A DNA stretch of 64,000 nt from Bradyrhizobium sp. CCBAU 53421 (GCF_015291625.1 NZ_CP030047.1:1-64000); one strand, 5' to 3'. Positions 29,308 to 40,441 are shown, counted from the stretch's first letter. The notes: generated from the sequence alone by a model not told the origin. Numbers and translations: made by a program.

Positions 29308-31590
29308 CTAGAAATCGACCGTCATCGACAGCCACAGCGTCCGCGGCATGCCGCTGATCACATAGCCGGTTGGATTGCCGATCCAGTAGTGCTTGTCGAA
29401 CAGATTGGTCAGGGACGCCCTGAACGTGGTCGGACGCCCCGCGAGAGTCGTCGCGTAACGCGCACCGATGTCGAAGGTCGTCCAGGCGGGGACGCTTTGG
29501 ACGTTGTCGGCGCTGACATAGGCCCGGCTGGTGTAGATGGCACGCGCGGTCGCGGTGAGGCCCGGCACGAAAGGGGTGTCCCATTCGACGCCCAAATTGC
29601 CCTGCAGGTCGGGTGCACCGATCGCGCGATTGCCGTCGTAGAGGTGGCCTTGCGTTTGGGTGAGTTGGGCATCGAGCCAGGTCACGCCGCCGAGGACGCG
29701 GACGCCGGGCGCGACCTCGCCAAACGTATTGATTTCAACACCACGGTTTCTCTGCTGGCCATCGAGAGTGTAGATCTTGGTGATGGGATCGATCACACCG
29801 CTCGGTTGGCTGATCTGGAACGCCGAGAGGCTCGCGCCGAAGCCTCCGAGATCGAGCTTGGTGCCGACCTCCACTTGCCGCGTCTTGAAGGGGGCGAACA
29901 CCGCATTGGTGTTCGCCGCGCCGGAAGGCGGCGTCGGCCCAGGCGTCAAGCCTTCGATGTAGTTGGCATAAAGCGAGAGCTGCTTGATCGGCCTCACCAC
30001 CAAGGCGATCGAAGGCGACGTTGCGCTGTCGTCATAGTGCGTCGTTTCCAGCCCGCTCACGGGATCGAAGCTGCTCGCGATCACCTGCTGTTGGCGCGCA
30101 CCCACGATCACTTGCAGCATGCCGCCCATGGTCGTGATGGTATCGGCAACGCCGACACTGCGCAGTCCGAGGAATCCCGACTTGCCCTCCGGGAACGTCG
30201 ATACCGGCGTGCCCGCACTCGCCAACAAGGTCGGTCGGTAGATGTTGGTCAGGTAGGTCGCGTAGTTGGTCTGGCCGAGCCAATCGGTCCGGTCGAGCGC
30301 GCTGCCGCTGACGACCACCTCATGGCCGACGGGTCCGGTGTCGAAACGCGCACGGACGCCCGCCTCACCCGAGACGCCCTCCGACTTGCCGGTCTGGAAT
30401 CGGGATGTGCCCCGCGCATCGCCCGCGGTGTTGAGAATCGTCGCACCCGGGTCTTCCTGCTTGTCGTAGCGGAATTGGTTGGCGCCGATCGCGCCAAACA
30501 CGGTGACGTTGTTGCTGAGATCGTATTCGGCCCTGGTCAAGCCGGTCAGGCTCTGCGACCGCGCGTAGTCGAACGGCTGCGCGAGATTGATGCGCGGATC
30601 GGGCGCCTTCGGCATGGCGATGCCGGGCAGCGGCGTGTAGCCGCGCTGGGCCGCCTTCATCCAGTCGTCCTGGGAGATAATGTCCGCGGACCAGCGCAAG
30701 CGTTCGCCATGATAGTCGACGCCGAGCGAACCAACGCCGTTGCGCGTGGACTGCCGGTCGATCGCGGTGTTGCCGCCGTCGATCCCGCCATTGAAGCGAA
30801 CGCCCCACTCCTTCTGTTCGCCATAGCGGCGTGCGAGGTCGAGCTCCGTTCCGAAACGTCCGTCGGAAATGTAGCCCGCGGTCAGGCGCGTGAGGTCTTC
30901 CGTCGCCCGCTTGGTCACGACGTTGACGGTGCCGCCGATGCTGCCTTGCGGAGCCATTCCGTTGAGGAAGGCACCCGGTCCCTTGAGCAGCTCAATGCGC
31001 TCGATCGGAGCCGGGTTGACGCGATAGGCCGGAACGAGACCGTAAAGCCCGTTCAAGGCGATTTCGCTGTTCTCGACCCGGAAGCCGCGGATGGTCAGCG
31101 CGTCGTAACGGTTGCTGCTGCCGATCGCAGCGCGCACCGACGGATCGGAATTCGTCAGCACTTCCGCAACGCTGGTTGCCTGCTGATCGCGGATCGTCTT
31201 CTCGGTGTAGCTCGTCAGGCTGTACGGCGTATCCATATAGTCCTTGTTGCCGAGCAGGCCGAGTTGTCCGCCGCGCGCAACTTGGCCACCGACATAAGGC
31301 ACCGGCAACGCCGCCTGCTGCGCACCGGCTGTGGGCATTGCCGCGGGCGCCGGCGCGTGCGCACGCCTGCTCGCCTGATGCGATGCCGACGAGCGCGCCG
31401 CCCGTGACGACGACGGTCTCCGAACCGGCGCGGCGCGGTGCTGTGGCGCGGCCACGACGACCGGCGGAAGCGGCGCGGCACCGCTTGCGGGCGGCTGCTC
31501 CGGCGACTGTGCGAACGAAGGGACCGTGGTCAGGAAGAGCGATGCGCACGCGAGTCGGAATGCGCACGGAACGTTTGAAGTGACGAGCAT
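29308..31590 (-). CDS. TonB-dependent siderophore receptor
   Basis: The 760-residue outer-membrane protein has a signal sequence, then an unusual Ala/Pro/Arg/Ser-rich linker of about 60 residues. The plug domain follows: TRDQQ-like IRDQQATSVAEVLTN, ALTIRGFRVENSEIALNG, and RIELLKGPGAFLNGMAPQG with IGGTVNVVTKR. The 22-strand barrel ends in LWLSMTVDF with the terminal phenylalanine needed for outer-membrane assembly. The domain layout fits hydroxamate-type siderophore receptors such as FhuA/FoxA relatives. No transducer domain (STN) is visible. No siderophore genes are adjacent; the ligand is unknown. Confidence 0.93.
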   Translation of the reverse strand: MLVTSNVPCAFRLACASLFLTTVPSFAQSPEQPPASGAAPLPPVVVAAPQHRAAPVRRPSSSRAARSSASHQASRRAHAPAPAAMPTAGAQQAALPVPYVGGQVARGGQLGLLGNKDYMDTPYSLTSYTEKTIRDQQATSVAEVLTNSDPSVRAAIGSSNRYDALTIRGFRVENSEIALNGLYGLVPAYRVNPAPIERIELLKGPGAFLNGMAPQGSIGGTVNVVTKRATEDLTRLTAGYISDGRFGTELDLARRYGEQKEWGVRFNGGIDGGNTAIDRQSTRNGVGSLGVDYHGERLRWSADIISQDDWMKAAQRGYTPLPGIAMPKAPDPRINLAQPFDYARSQSLTGLTRAEYDLSNNVTVFGAIGANQFRYDKQEDPGATILNTAGDARGTSRFQTGKSEGVSGEAGVRARFDTGPVGHEVVVSGSALDRTDWLGQTNYATYLTNIYRPTLLASAGTPVSTFPEGKSGFLGLRSVGVADTITTMGGMLQVIVGARQQQVIASSFDPVSGLETTHYDDSATSPSIALVVRPIKQLSLYANYIEGLTPGPTPPSGAANTNAVFAPFKTRQVEVGTKLDLGGFGASLSAFQISQPSGVIDPITKIYTLDGQQRNRGVEINTFGEVAPGVRVLGGVTWLDAQLTQTQGHLYDGNRAIGAPDLQGNLGVEWDTPFVPGLTATARAIYTSRAYVSADNVQSVPAWTTFDIGARYATTLAGRPTTFRASLTNLFDKHYWIGNPTGYVISGMPRTLWLSMTVDF

Positions 31591-31803
31591 GAAGTCCCCG
31601 GATTCTTGTTCTTGGTTTCGGCCCGAACATCGTCAGAGTTCGAGCACCACCGGGGCATAAGCAGCATGCGCTGCGACGCCAACTAGAACGTATCTAGGAA
31701 ACGGGGATGAAGCTTGCTGCGCGAGGCGATATTGATGCGGCAGATTCTATGATTCTAATATTCTTCCGTTGCGTGGCATCGCGCGTACGCTGCTTGATTC
31801 TGC
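31591..31803. other. Leader region of the TonB receptor gene
   Basis: No gene is seen here. The perfect palindrome arms CTAGA (31683-31687) and TCTAG (31693-31697) lie 93 bp upstream of the receptor start, and TTCTA recurs three times near 31745-31760. These are possible sites for an iron regulator (Irr, RirA or Fur); the match to known boxes is weak. Confidence 0.3.
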
Positions 31804-31907
31804 CAAAGCGCGATGAGATTGGGTTGAATCATCATCGCGCTTTAGCTCCTTGTTTGAGCATGATCTTTTTGGAAAACCGCTTCACACTTTTCCGGATTAT
31901 GCTCTAG
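31804..31907. repeat. Dispersed repeat family A, full copy
   Basis: It has the same structure as the copy at 23516-23619, with AAAGCGCGATGAGATTGGG at the start and GGATTATGCTCTAG at the end. The remaining stretch to the gabD 3' end (31908-32085) shows no gene or repeat that I recognise. Confidence 0.88.
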
Positions 31908-32085
31908 CTCGCTTCGAGATTAGAAAGATTCTTGATGCGGTCGTCGTCGCGATCGAAGCGACATCATTCGGCAGACGCGGTGATTTGTCGCACGCGGCAG
32001 ACCAAGCGATCGACAATGGCGACTGACGGATTCGCCGGCATGTGTCCCCTCGCCGATGCAGGCGAAGGGACAGGTTACTCAGCGA

Positions 32086-33582
32086 TCAGACGCCGGCCAT
32101 CATCACGTATTTGATCTCGACATACTCATCCATGCCGTGGCGCGAGCCTTCGCGGCCGAGGCCCGATTCCTTGACGCCGCCGAACGGTGCGACCTCGGTC
32201 GTGATCAGGCCGGAGTTGACACCGACCATGCCCGACTCCAGTGCCTCGGCGACGCGCCAGACACGGCCGATGTCGCGCGAATAGAAGTAGGAGGCGAGGC
32301 CGAACGGCGAGGCGTTGCACATCGCGATCACATCCGCCTCGTCCTTGAAGCGAATGACCGGCGCGAGCGGGCCGAAGGTTTCCTCATGCGCCACCAGCGC
32401 GTCCGGCTTCACGTCCGACAATACGGTCGGCTCGAAGAAGCTGCGGCCGAGCGCCGAGCGCTTGCCGCCGGTCACGATCTTGGCGCCGCCCTTCACCGCG
32501 TCGGCAATGTGCCGCTCGACCTTCTCGATCGCTTCCATGTTGATCAGCGGCCCCTGCGCCACACCCGCTTCGGTGCCGTCGCCGATCTTCATCTCGGCAA
32601 CCTTCTTCGACAGCTTCGTGACGAACTGGTCGTAGATCTTGTCCTGCGCGTAGAGACGGTTGGCGCAGACGCAGGTCTGGCCCATGTTGCGATACTTCGA
32701 GACCATGGCGCCCTCGACCGCCGCGTCGATGTCGGCATCGTCGAACACCACGAACGGCGCGTTGCCGCCGAGCTCGAGGCCGAGCTTCTTCACGCCGACC
32801 GACGCCTGCCGGTACAGGATCTTGCCGACCTCGGTCGAACCGGTGAAGCCGACGAAGCGCACCGCCGGATGTTCGCACAGCACCTTGCCGATCGGCGACG
32901 CATCACCGGTGATGATGTTGAACACGCCCTTCGGCACGCCTGCCTTCTCGGCCAGCGCTGCCAGCGCGAGCGCCGACAGCGGCGTCTCGTTGGCGGGCTT
33001 CAGCACCACCGTGCAACCGGCGGCCAGCGCCGGCGACACTTTTCGCGTGATCATCGAGTTCGGGAAATTCCACGGCGTGATGGCGCCGCAGACGCCGATC
33101 GGCTGCCTGATCGCGAGCAGGCGGGCATCCGGACGCTGGGTCGGAATGGTCTCGCCGTAGACGCGACGCGCCTCTTCCGCGAAGAATTCGACATAGGCGG
33201 CGCCGATATCGACTTCGCCGAGCGCCTCCGCCAGCGGCTTGCCCTGCTCGGAGGTCAGGATCAGCGCGAGATCCTCGCGGTTGGCGATGATCAGATCGAA
33301 CCATTTGCGCAAGATGTTGGAGCGCTGCTTGGCGGTCAGCTTGGCCCAGGCCGGAAACGCGCGCTGGGCGGCCTCGACGGCCCTGGTGGCATCATCGGCG
33401 CTCAGCTGCGGGATCTTGATCAGCTCGGCGCCGGTCGCCGGATTGTTGACGGCGAATTCGGGGCTGCCAACCCAGGCGCCGTCGATGTAGCAGCGATCGC
33501 GCAGCAGCGACGGATCCTTCAGGCGACTTTGCAGGGAAGATGCTGCGGATTGCGTGGCGCGTGCGGCAACGGGCGGGGTCAT
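32086..33582 (-). CDS. gabD: NADP-type succinate-semialdehyde dehydrogenase
   Basis: The 498-residue aldehyde dehydrogenase oxidises succinate semialdehyde to succinate in GABA breakdown. It has the NAD(P)-binding segment ITPWNFPNSMITRK, the FTGSTEVGK glycine turn, the general base Glu270 (LELGGNAPFVVFDDAD) and the catalytic Cys304 in MGQTCVCANR. The paired cysteines (304/306) are typical of GabD. The tail VAPFGGVKESGLGREGSRHG is also standard. No GABA transaminase gene is adjacent. Confidence 0.92.
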   Translation of the reverse strand: MTPPVAARATQSAASSLQSRLKDPSLLRDRCYIDGAWVGSPEFAVNNPATGAELIKIPQLSADDATRAVEAAQRAFPAWAKLTAKQRSNILRKWFDLIIANREDLALILTSEQGKPLAEALGEVDIGAAYVEFFAEEARRVYGETIPTQRPDARLLAIRQPIGVCGAITPWNFPNSMITRKVSPALAAGCTVVLKPANETPLSALALAALAEKAGVPKGVFNIITGDASPIGKVLCEHPAVRFVGFTGSTEVGKILYRQASVGVKKLGLELGGNAPFVVFDDADIDAAVEGAMVSKYRNMGQTCVCANRLYAQDKIYDQFVTKLSKKVAEMKIGDGTEAGVAQGPLINMEAIEKVERHIADAVKGGAKIVTGGKRSALGRSFFEPTVLSDVKPDALVAHEETFGPLAPVIRFKDEADVIAMCNASPFGLASYFYSRDIGRVWRVAEALESGMVGVNSGLITTEVAPFGGVKESGLGREGSRHGMDEYVEIKYVMMAGV

Positions 33583-33731
33583 GGCGTTACTCCTTGAATT
33601 TCTTTGGGAGGTATTCGCCGCCTATATAGGCGGAAAGCCGCTGCGATGCACTGGCGCCCGGCGCGACCCTGCTTGGACGCAAACGCGGCGCCGTTCGATG
33701 CTGCGCGTCGCCCCGAAATGACGCCTTTGTG

Positions 33732-34055
33732 TCAGATCGCGCCGCCCGACATGTAGGTTTCACGACGACCGATCATGCGTTCGGCCGCGGCCTTGGCATC
33801 CGCCTTGGTCGAGGTTGCGCAGGTCCGGTATTCGAGGTCGGCCTGCGCCCGCGCATCGCGGCGGCCGAACCACGACTTGGCGCCGGTCTGCAACAACGCC
33901 AGCGCATGGGCGACGTTATCGACGGCCTCGAACGAGTGCAGCGCGCCGGTACCCGCGTAGCGAACTTCGTACAGACCTGGGCTGATCGGCGCCTCGATAT
34001 TCTCGCCGCGGCCCGGCCGCGGATAGCGCTTCCATTCACTCCATGTCGAAATCAT
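33732..34055 (-). CDS. Hypothetical protein, 107 residues
   Basis: The frame has codon use like its neighbours, which supports a real gene. The protein contains ISPGLYEVRYAGTGALHSFE near residue 25 and ends with ADAKAAAERMIGRRETYM. The first part faintly recalls the GIY-type strand of GIY-YIG proteins, but no catalytic pattern follows, so no function is given. The region upstream carries the palindrome at 34081-34098. Confidence 0.6.
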   Translation of the reverse strand: MISTWSEWKRYPRPGRGENIEAPISPGLYEVRYAGTGALHSFEAVDNVAHALALLQTGAKSWFGRRDARAQADLEYRTCATSTKADAKAAAERMIGRRETYMSGGAI

Positions 34056-34402
34056 TGCTGCGTCCCCGCAAGGCGCGAAATGACGAATCTTTTCGTCAAA
34101 TCCATCCCAATCCGCCGCACCGTTTGTGCAGCGATCTGAATGCGTTAATGCAAAAAAACAGGTACGGAAATCAACTCGTGGATCACGTTACCGTGGCTGC
34201 CTTGCGGGGTCACCGGGACCCGTGCCGAGTCCACCGCAAAATCTGCGCGCGTGGTGAACACCGTCTCAGCGAGGCCGTTCCTATGCGGCCCGCCTTCACG
34301 ACATCGCGACGTCATCGCATCGCACCCGCCTTGCGGGACCCCGAAAGCGGGAGGATGATCCGCCCCGTTTCAAAACAATAAACCCACCGGAGGACGCCCC
34401 CA
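34056..34402. other. 347-bp non-coding gap with a palindrome
   Basis: A perfect inverted repeat, TGACGAA-TCTT-TTCGTCA (34081-34098), lies 26 bp upstream of the small hypothetical gene on the minus strand, a sensible operator position. The rest is A/T-richer than the average and has no gene that I can support. GGAGGA upstream of 34403 serves the following gene. Confidence 0.4.
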
Positions 34403-35596
34403 ATGCAGAGCAAGGCTCAGATCGATCAGGTATTGCGGCAGAAGAGCGAGGCAAAGGAGATTCCCGGTGTGGTCGCCGTCGCGGCCACCGGCAAGGACGT
34501 GATCTATGAAGGCGCGTTCGGCAAGCGCGACCTTTCCAAGAGCGATGCCATGACGGCGGACAGCGTGTTCTGGATCGCCTCGATGACCAAGGCCGTGACA
34601 TCCGCGGGCGCGATGCAGCTCGTCGAGCAGGGCAAGCTCTCGCTCGATGAGCCGATCGGCAAGCTGCTGCCCGATCTCGCCGCCGTGCAGGTGCTCGACG
34701 GCTTCGATGCCAAGGGCGAGCCGAAGCTGCGCCCGGCGAAGGCGCCAATCACGCTGCGCAAGCTGATGACCCACACCGCCGGCTTCTGCTACGACTTGTG
34801 GAACGCCGATATGGGGAAATACATGGAGAAGACCGGCACGCCCGGGATCATCTCCTGCCTGAATGCCGCGCTGAAGACGCCGCTCGCGAGCGATCCGGGC
34901 ACGCGCTGGGAATACGGCATCAATATCGACTTCGTCGGCAAGGCAGTGGAAGCCGCATCCGGCAAGAAGCTCGATGCGTATTTGCGTGACAACATGTTCG
35001 CGCCGCTCGGCATGAGCGACACCGGCTTCAAGATTTCAGACAACATGCGTAAGCGGCTGGTCGGCATGCATGCGCGCGGCGAGGACGGCACGCTGACCGC
35101 GATCCCGTTCGAGCTCGAGCAGAACCCTGAATTCCACATGGGTGGCGGCGGCCTCTATTCCACCGCGGCCGACTACATCAAGTTCTGCCAGATGATCCTC
35201 AACAAGGGCAAAGGCAACGGCACCCAGCTGCTGAAGCCGGAGACCATTGCGGCCATGGGGCAGAACCAGATGGGCGATCTCAGCGTCAGCAAGATGACGA
35301 CGGCGGCGCCGCCGTACACCAACGATGTCGACCTCTATCCGGACCAGGTGAAGAAGTGGGGCCTGAGCTTCCTGATCAACACCGCCAAGACGCCGGAAGG
35401 CCGCAGCGCCGGCAGCCTCGCCTGGGCGGGCCTTGCCAACACCTATTACTGGATCGATCCGTCGCGCGACGTCTGCGGCGTGATCTTGACCCAGCTGTTG
35501 CCGTTCGCCGACAAGCACAGCCTGGAAGCCTTCGCAGGCTTCGAGAAGGGCATCTATGCCGGCCTCGATGCCGGCAGCGGACAGCGGGCGGCCTGA
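34403..35596 (+). CDS. Cytoplasmic beta-lactamase-fold serine hydrolase
   Basis: The 397-residue protein has no signal peptide. The nucleophile motif is SMTK (Ser60, Lys63) in FWIASMTKAVTSAGAMQL, followed by LMTHTAGF and a Tyr171 region (WEYGINIDFVGK). HMGGGGLYSTAADYIKFC and the C-terminal AWAGLANTYYWIDP stretch match family VIII-type esterases. It differs from the exported paralogue at 14459-15901 in lacking the N-terminal extension. It is followed directly by an intrinsic terminator. The substrate is unknown. Confidence 0.87.
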   Translation: MQSKAQIDQVLRQKSEAKEIPGVVAVAATGKDVIYEGAFGKRDLSKSDAMTADSVFWIASMTKAVTSAGAMQLVEQGKLSLDEPIGKLLPDLAAVQVLDGFDAKGEPKLRPAKAPITLRKLMTHTAGFCYDLWNADMGKYMEKTGTPGIISCLNAALKTPLASDPGTRWEYGINIDFVGKAVEAASGKKLDAYLRDNMFAPLGMSDTGFKISDNMRKRLVGMHARGEDGTLTAIPFELEQNPEFHMGGGGLYSTAADYIKFCQMILNKGKGNGTQLLKPETIAAMGQNQMGDLSVSKMTTAAPPYTNDVDLYPDQVKKWGLSFLINTAKTPEGRSAGSLAWAGLANTYYWIDPSRDVCGVILTQLLPFADKHSLEAFAGFEKGIYAGLDAGSGQRAA

Positions 35597-35616
35597 GGTT
35601 CCAGTCAGGCAACAAG

Positions 35617-35645
35617 AAATCCCTCCCCCACGGGGAGGGATTTTT
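35617..35645 (+). terminator. Intrinsic terminator after the serine hydrolase
   Basis: A perfect stem, AAATCCCTCCCC (35617-35628) with GGGGAGGGATTT (35632-35643), has a three-base loop and runs into five T residues. It lies 20 bp past the stop codon. This is the clearest intrinsic terminator in the window. Confidence 0.85.
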
Positions 35646-35743
35646 CGTACCCGCCATAGGTCGGGCCTGTCCTGCCGGCGCCAAACGACTAAGATCGCGC
35701 AAAAAAGCGTGACAACACGAACACGACCACGAGGAGGACGAGC

Positions 35744-37456
<1,713 letters not shown>

Positions 37457-37469
37457 TGCCTCTCTTCTT

Positions 37470-37646
37470 CCTCGCCCCGCTCTCTTGTCCGCCGAAGCCC
37501 GCCTTCGGGCGAAGGCGGATGCGGGGAGAGGGCTGGGGTGAGGGGCCGTCTCCGCAAACTCGATGAAGATGAGTACGCTCAGACTCCCCCTCACCCGGAT
37601 CGCATCTTACGATGCGATCCGGCCTCTCCCCGCAAGCGGGGCGAGG
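37470..37646. repeat. 177-bp gene-less inverted-repeat unit
   Basis: Perfect 11-bp ends, CCTCGCCCCGC (37470-37480) and GCGGGGCGAGG (37636-37646), enclose two arms whose GTGAGGGG ends face each other across about 36 bp. CCGCAAAC (37552-37559) follows the left GTGAGGGG (37538-37545) by six bases, exactly as in the DUF559 unit. Each arm also holds a private hairpin (GCCCGCCTTCGGGC; GGATCGCAT..ATGCGATCC). It lies between the convergent acyl-CoA synthetase and adenosine kinase genes. Confidence 0.85.
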
Positions 37647-37664
37647 CAAGAAAGAGCTCCGCGC

Positions 37665-38666
37665 TTACACCAGCAGCCCCTGCTGCTTCGCCAGATCCTT
37701 CAGCGACACCAACGGCCGGGCGCCGATGTGCTGGATCACTTCGGCCGCGGCAAGCGCGCCGAGGCGGCCGGCATTCTCGTGGCCGACATTGCGGACGAGA
37801 CCGACCAGGAAGCCGGCGGCGAACAGGTCGCCGGCGCCGGTGGTGTCGACCAGTTTGTCGATCGGAGAGGCGGGCGCCGATACGACGCCATCGCCCGAGA
37901 TCACCACGCAGCCCTTCTCGCTGCGGGTGACGACGCCGAGTTTGGTGTCCTTGCCGAACTGCTTCAGCGCGGTGTCGAAATCCGAGGTCTGGTACAGCGA
38001 GTGCAGCTCGGACTCGTTGGCGAACACGAGATCCACGATGCCCTTGCGCATCAGATCGAGGAATTCGTCGCGGTAGCGATCGACGCAGAACGAATCCGAC
38101 AAGGTCAGCGCGACCTGGCGCCCCGCGCCATGCGCGATATCAGCCGCCTTCACGAAGGCGTCCTTGGCGTTCTTCGGATCCCAAAGATAGCCCTCGAGAT
38201 AGATGATGCTCGCGGCTGCGATCTGGGCCGGATCGATGTCGTCTGGCGTCAGGTCCTGCGCGGCGCCGAGATAGGTGTTCATGGTGCGCTCGCCGTCCGG
38301 CGTCACCAGGATGTAGGAGCAGCCGGTGGCCGGACCGCTCTTGGCCGGCGCGGTGTCGAAGGTGACGCCGGCGGCGCGGATATCGTGGACGTAGAGCTTG
38401 CCGATCTGGTCGTCCTTGACCTTGCCGACATAGGCGGCGCGGGCGCCGAGATTGCCGACGCCGACGATGGTGTTCGCGGCCGAACCGCCCGACATCTCAG
38501 TCGCCACGCCCATGTCGCCGTAGATCGCGGTGGCGCGCGCCTCGTCGATCAGCTGCATCGAGCCCTTGGTCATGCCGTGACGGGCAAGGAACCCCTCGTC
38601 GGTCTGCACCAGCACGTCGAAGATCGCGTTGCCGATCCCGAGAACGTCATATTTTGCGTCAGCCAT
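37665..38666 (-). CDS. Adenosine kinase (PfkB family)
   Basis: The 333-residue PfkB-type sugar kinase phosphorylates adenosine to AMP for purine salvage. It has GGSAANTIVGVGNLGARAA near residue 60, the LTLSDSFCVDRYRDEF stretch, and the anion-hole motif DTTGAGDLFAAGFLVG with the catalytic aspartate. The ATG at 38666 (MADAKYDVLGIGNAIFD) is the family N-terminus; the longer frame runs into a dispersed repeat. Confidence 0.92.
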   Translation of the reverse strand: MADAKYDVLGIGNAIFDVLVQTDEGFLARHGMTKGSMQLIDEARATAIYGDMGVATEMSGGSAANTIVGVGNLGARAAYVGKVKDDQIGKLYVHDIRAAGVTFDTAPAKSGPATGCSYILVTPDGERTMNTYLGAAQDLTPDDIDPAQIAAASIIYLEGYLWDPKNAKDAFVKAADIAHGAGRQVALTLSDSFCVDRYRDEFLDLMRKGIVDLVFANESELHSLYQTSDFDTALKQFGKDTKLGVVTRSEKGCVVISGDGVVSAPASPIDKLVDTTGAGDLFAAGFLVGLVRNVGHENAGRLGALAAAEVIQHIGARPLVSLKDLAKQQGLLV

Positions 38667-38750
38667 AGACCTGCCCTGTGTTAACGCCACCCAACAAGAG
38701 CCGCGACCTATCACGTTACGCCTCGGGGCAGCAAGGGAAGCTCTACGTTC

Positions 38751-38851
38751 CGTCATCCGGAGGAGCGCGAAGCGCGTCTCGAAGGATGCACGGCCCGGCT
38801 GATGGCCGTCGACCCTTCGAGACGCGCGTGCCGCGCTCCTCAGGGTGACGG
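38751..38851. repeat. Family B repeat, copy 3
   Basis: It starts CGTCATCCGGAGGAGCGCG and ends GCTCCTCAGGGTGACGG, with GTCTCGAAGGATG and CCTTCGAGACGC as inner arms. It lies between the divergent adenosine kinase and murJ genes, where it could hold back read-through but also sits in their shared upstream region. Confidence 0.8.
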
Positions 38852-38902
38852 GTCCAACAGGGTGCTGCTGGCAGCAGGGCTCGTGGCTGGTATAGATGCC
38901 TC

Positions 38903-40441
38903 ATGTTCCGTTCCTTCCTCACCGTCTCCACGGGAACGCTGGCCTCGCGACTGCTCGGCTTCGTGCGCGATTCCGTGATCGCGGCGCTGCTCGGCGCGGG
39001 GCCGGTGGCGGATGCGTTCCTGGCGGCATTCCAGCTTGTTAATGTGGTGCGGCGGCTGCTGGCCGAGGGCGGATTGAATGCCGCCCTGGTGCCGGCCTGG
39101 CTTAAGGCGCGCGACACGGAGGGCATGGCCGCGGCAACCGCCTTTGCCGGCCGCGTGCTCGGCACCGTCAGTGCCGCGGTCATCGCGGCCGCGCTCGTGA
39201 TCGGCGTGCTGATGCCGCTGGTGATCGCGGCGATCGCGCCGGGCTTCGTCGGCCGCGATACGCTGCAACTCGCGGTCGACAACGCGAGGCTGATGCTGCC
39301 TTATCTTGCCTTCGCCGGCCCCGTCACCGTGATGATGGCGCTGCTCAATGCGCAGGGACGCTTCGCGCTGACCGCGTTCTCGCCGTTGCTGTTCAACATC
39401 GCGCTGATATCAGTGATGGCCGTGCTGCTGGCGCGGCAGCAGGACCCGGTGCAGGCCGCGCTTGTCATGGCGGCGACGATCGGCGTCGCCGGCTTCCTGC
39501 AACTGTCGATGCTGGCGCTGCGCGGTGCAAAACTCGCCGCGCCGCTCCGGATCTCCTTCGATCCTGACATGCGCGGCTTTCTCGGCCGCGCGGTCCCCGG
39601 CATGGTCGCGAGCAGCGCGCCGCAATGGCTTGTCGTGGCGGGCGCCGTGATCGCGTCGACCTCGCCATCCGCGGTGTCCTGGCTCTATTTCGCCAACCGC
39701 CTGCTCGAACTGCCGCTCGGCATCGTCGGCGTCGCCATGGGTACGGTGCTGATCCCGGAGATGACGCGCGCGGTGCGCAGCGGCGAATCCAGCGCAATCG
39801 CGGACGCGGAATCGCGCGGGCTGGAACTCGCGGTCGGGCTCGCTTTGCCCGCAACGCTCGGCCTGATGGTGCTGAGCGAACCGATCGTGCGGATGCTGTT
39901 CGAGCACGGCGCGTTCACCGCGGAGGATACCGCGGCCACCGCGCAGGCCCTGATCTGGCTGACACTCGCGCTCCCGGCGCATGTGCTGGTGAAGGCGCTA
40001 TCGCCGGCGTTCTTTGCCCGCGAGGACACGATGACGCCGCTGTTCGCAACGCTGAAGGCCATCGTGGTGGCAATCGCGGCGGCCTTCGTGCTTGGCCATG
40101 TGTTCGGCGCGAGCGGAATCGCCGCCGGCATCGCGCTCGGCGCCTGGAGCAATGCGCTGGCGCTGATCCGCAAGGGCGCCGCCACCTTCGGCTTCTCGAT
40201 CGATGCCGCGGCGCGCCGCCGGCTGCCGCGCATCCTCGCGGCGGCGCTCGCGATGGGCGTCCTGCTCTGGCTCGCCGAAGGCGCGCTGCCGACAGCCGGC
40301 AGCCACGGTTTCGTGCAGGCAGCCTCCCTCCTCGTGCTGATCACGGCCGGGATCGCCGGTTACGGGCTGTTCTTGCAGCTTTTCGGCGTCACCGGCTGGC
40401 GCGACGCGGTTAACGCCGTCAGGCAAAGACGCCCCGCCTGA
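38903..40441 (+). CDS. murJ: Lipid II flippase MurJ
   Basis: The 512-residue inner-membrane protein moves lipid II across the membrane for peptidoglycan assembly. It fits the MviN/MurJ family in length and in about fourteen hydrophobic helices. Conserved parts are GTLASRLLGFVRDSVIAALLGAGPVADAF, LLAEGGLNAALVP and the LVKALSPAFFAREDTMTPL stretch in helix 10. It is followed 66 bp later by trpS. It supports the idea that envelope growth genes are spread over this region, with murA at 7.4 kb and lnt at 49.5 kb. Confidence 0.94.
   Translation: MFRSFLTVSTGTLASRLLGFVRDSVIAALLGAGPVADAFLAAFQLVNVVRRLLAEGGLNAALVPAWLKARDTEGMAAATAFAGRVLGTVSAAVIAAALVIGVLMPLVIAAIAPGFVGRDTLQLAVDNARLMLPYLAFAGPVTVMMALLNAQGRFALTAFSPLLFNIALISVMAVLLARQQDPVQAALVMAATIGVAGFLQLSMLALRGAKLAAPLRISFDPDMRGFLGRAVPGMVASSAPQWLVVAGAVIASTSPSAVSWLYFANRLLELPLGIVGVAMGTVLIPEMTRAVRSGESSAIADAESRGLELAVGLALPATLGLMVLSEPIVRMLFEHGAFTAEDTAATAQALIWLTLALPAHVLVKALSPAFFAREDTMTPLFATLKAIVVAIAAAFVLGHVFGASGIAAGIALGAWSNALALIRKGAATFGFSIDAAARRRLPRILAAALAMGVLLWLAEGALPTAGSHGFVQAASLLVLITAGIAGYGLFLQLFGVTGWRDAVNAVRQRRPA

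Noticed and set aside
29227..31407. 726-codon open frame on the plus strand
   Set aside because: It is the antisense shadow of the TonB receptor gene, whose plug, barrel and terminal Phe are intact.
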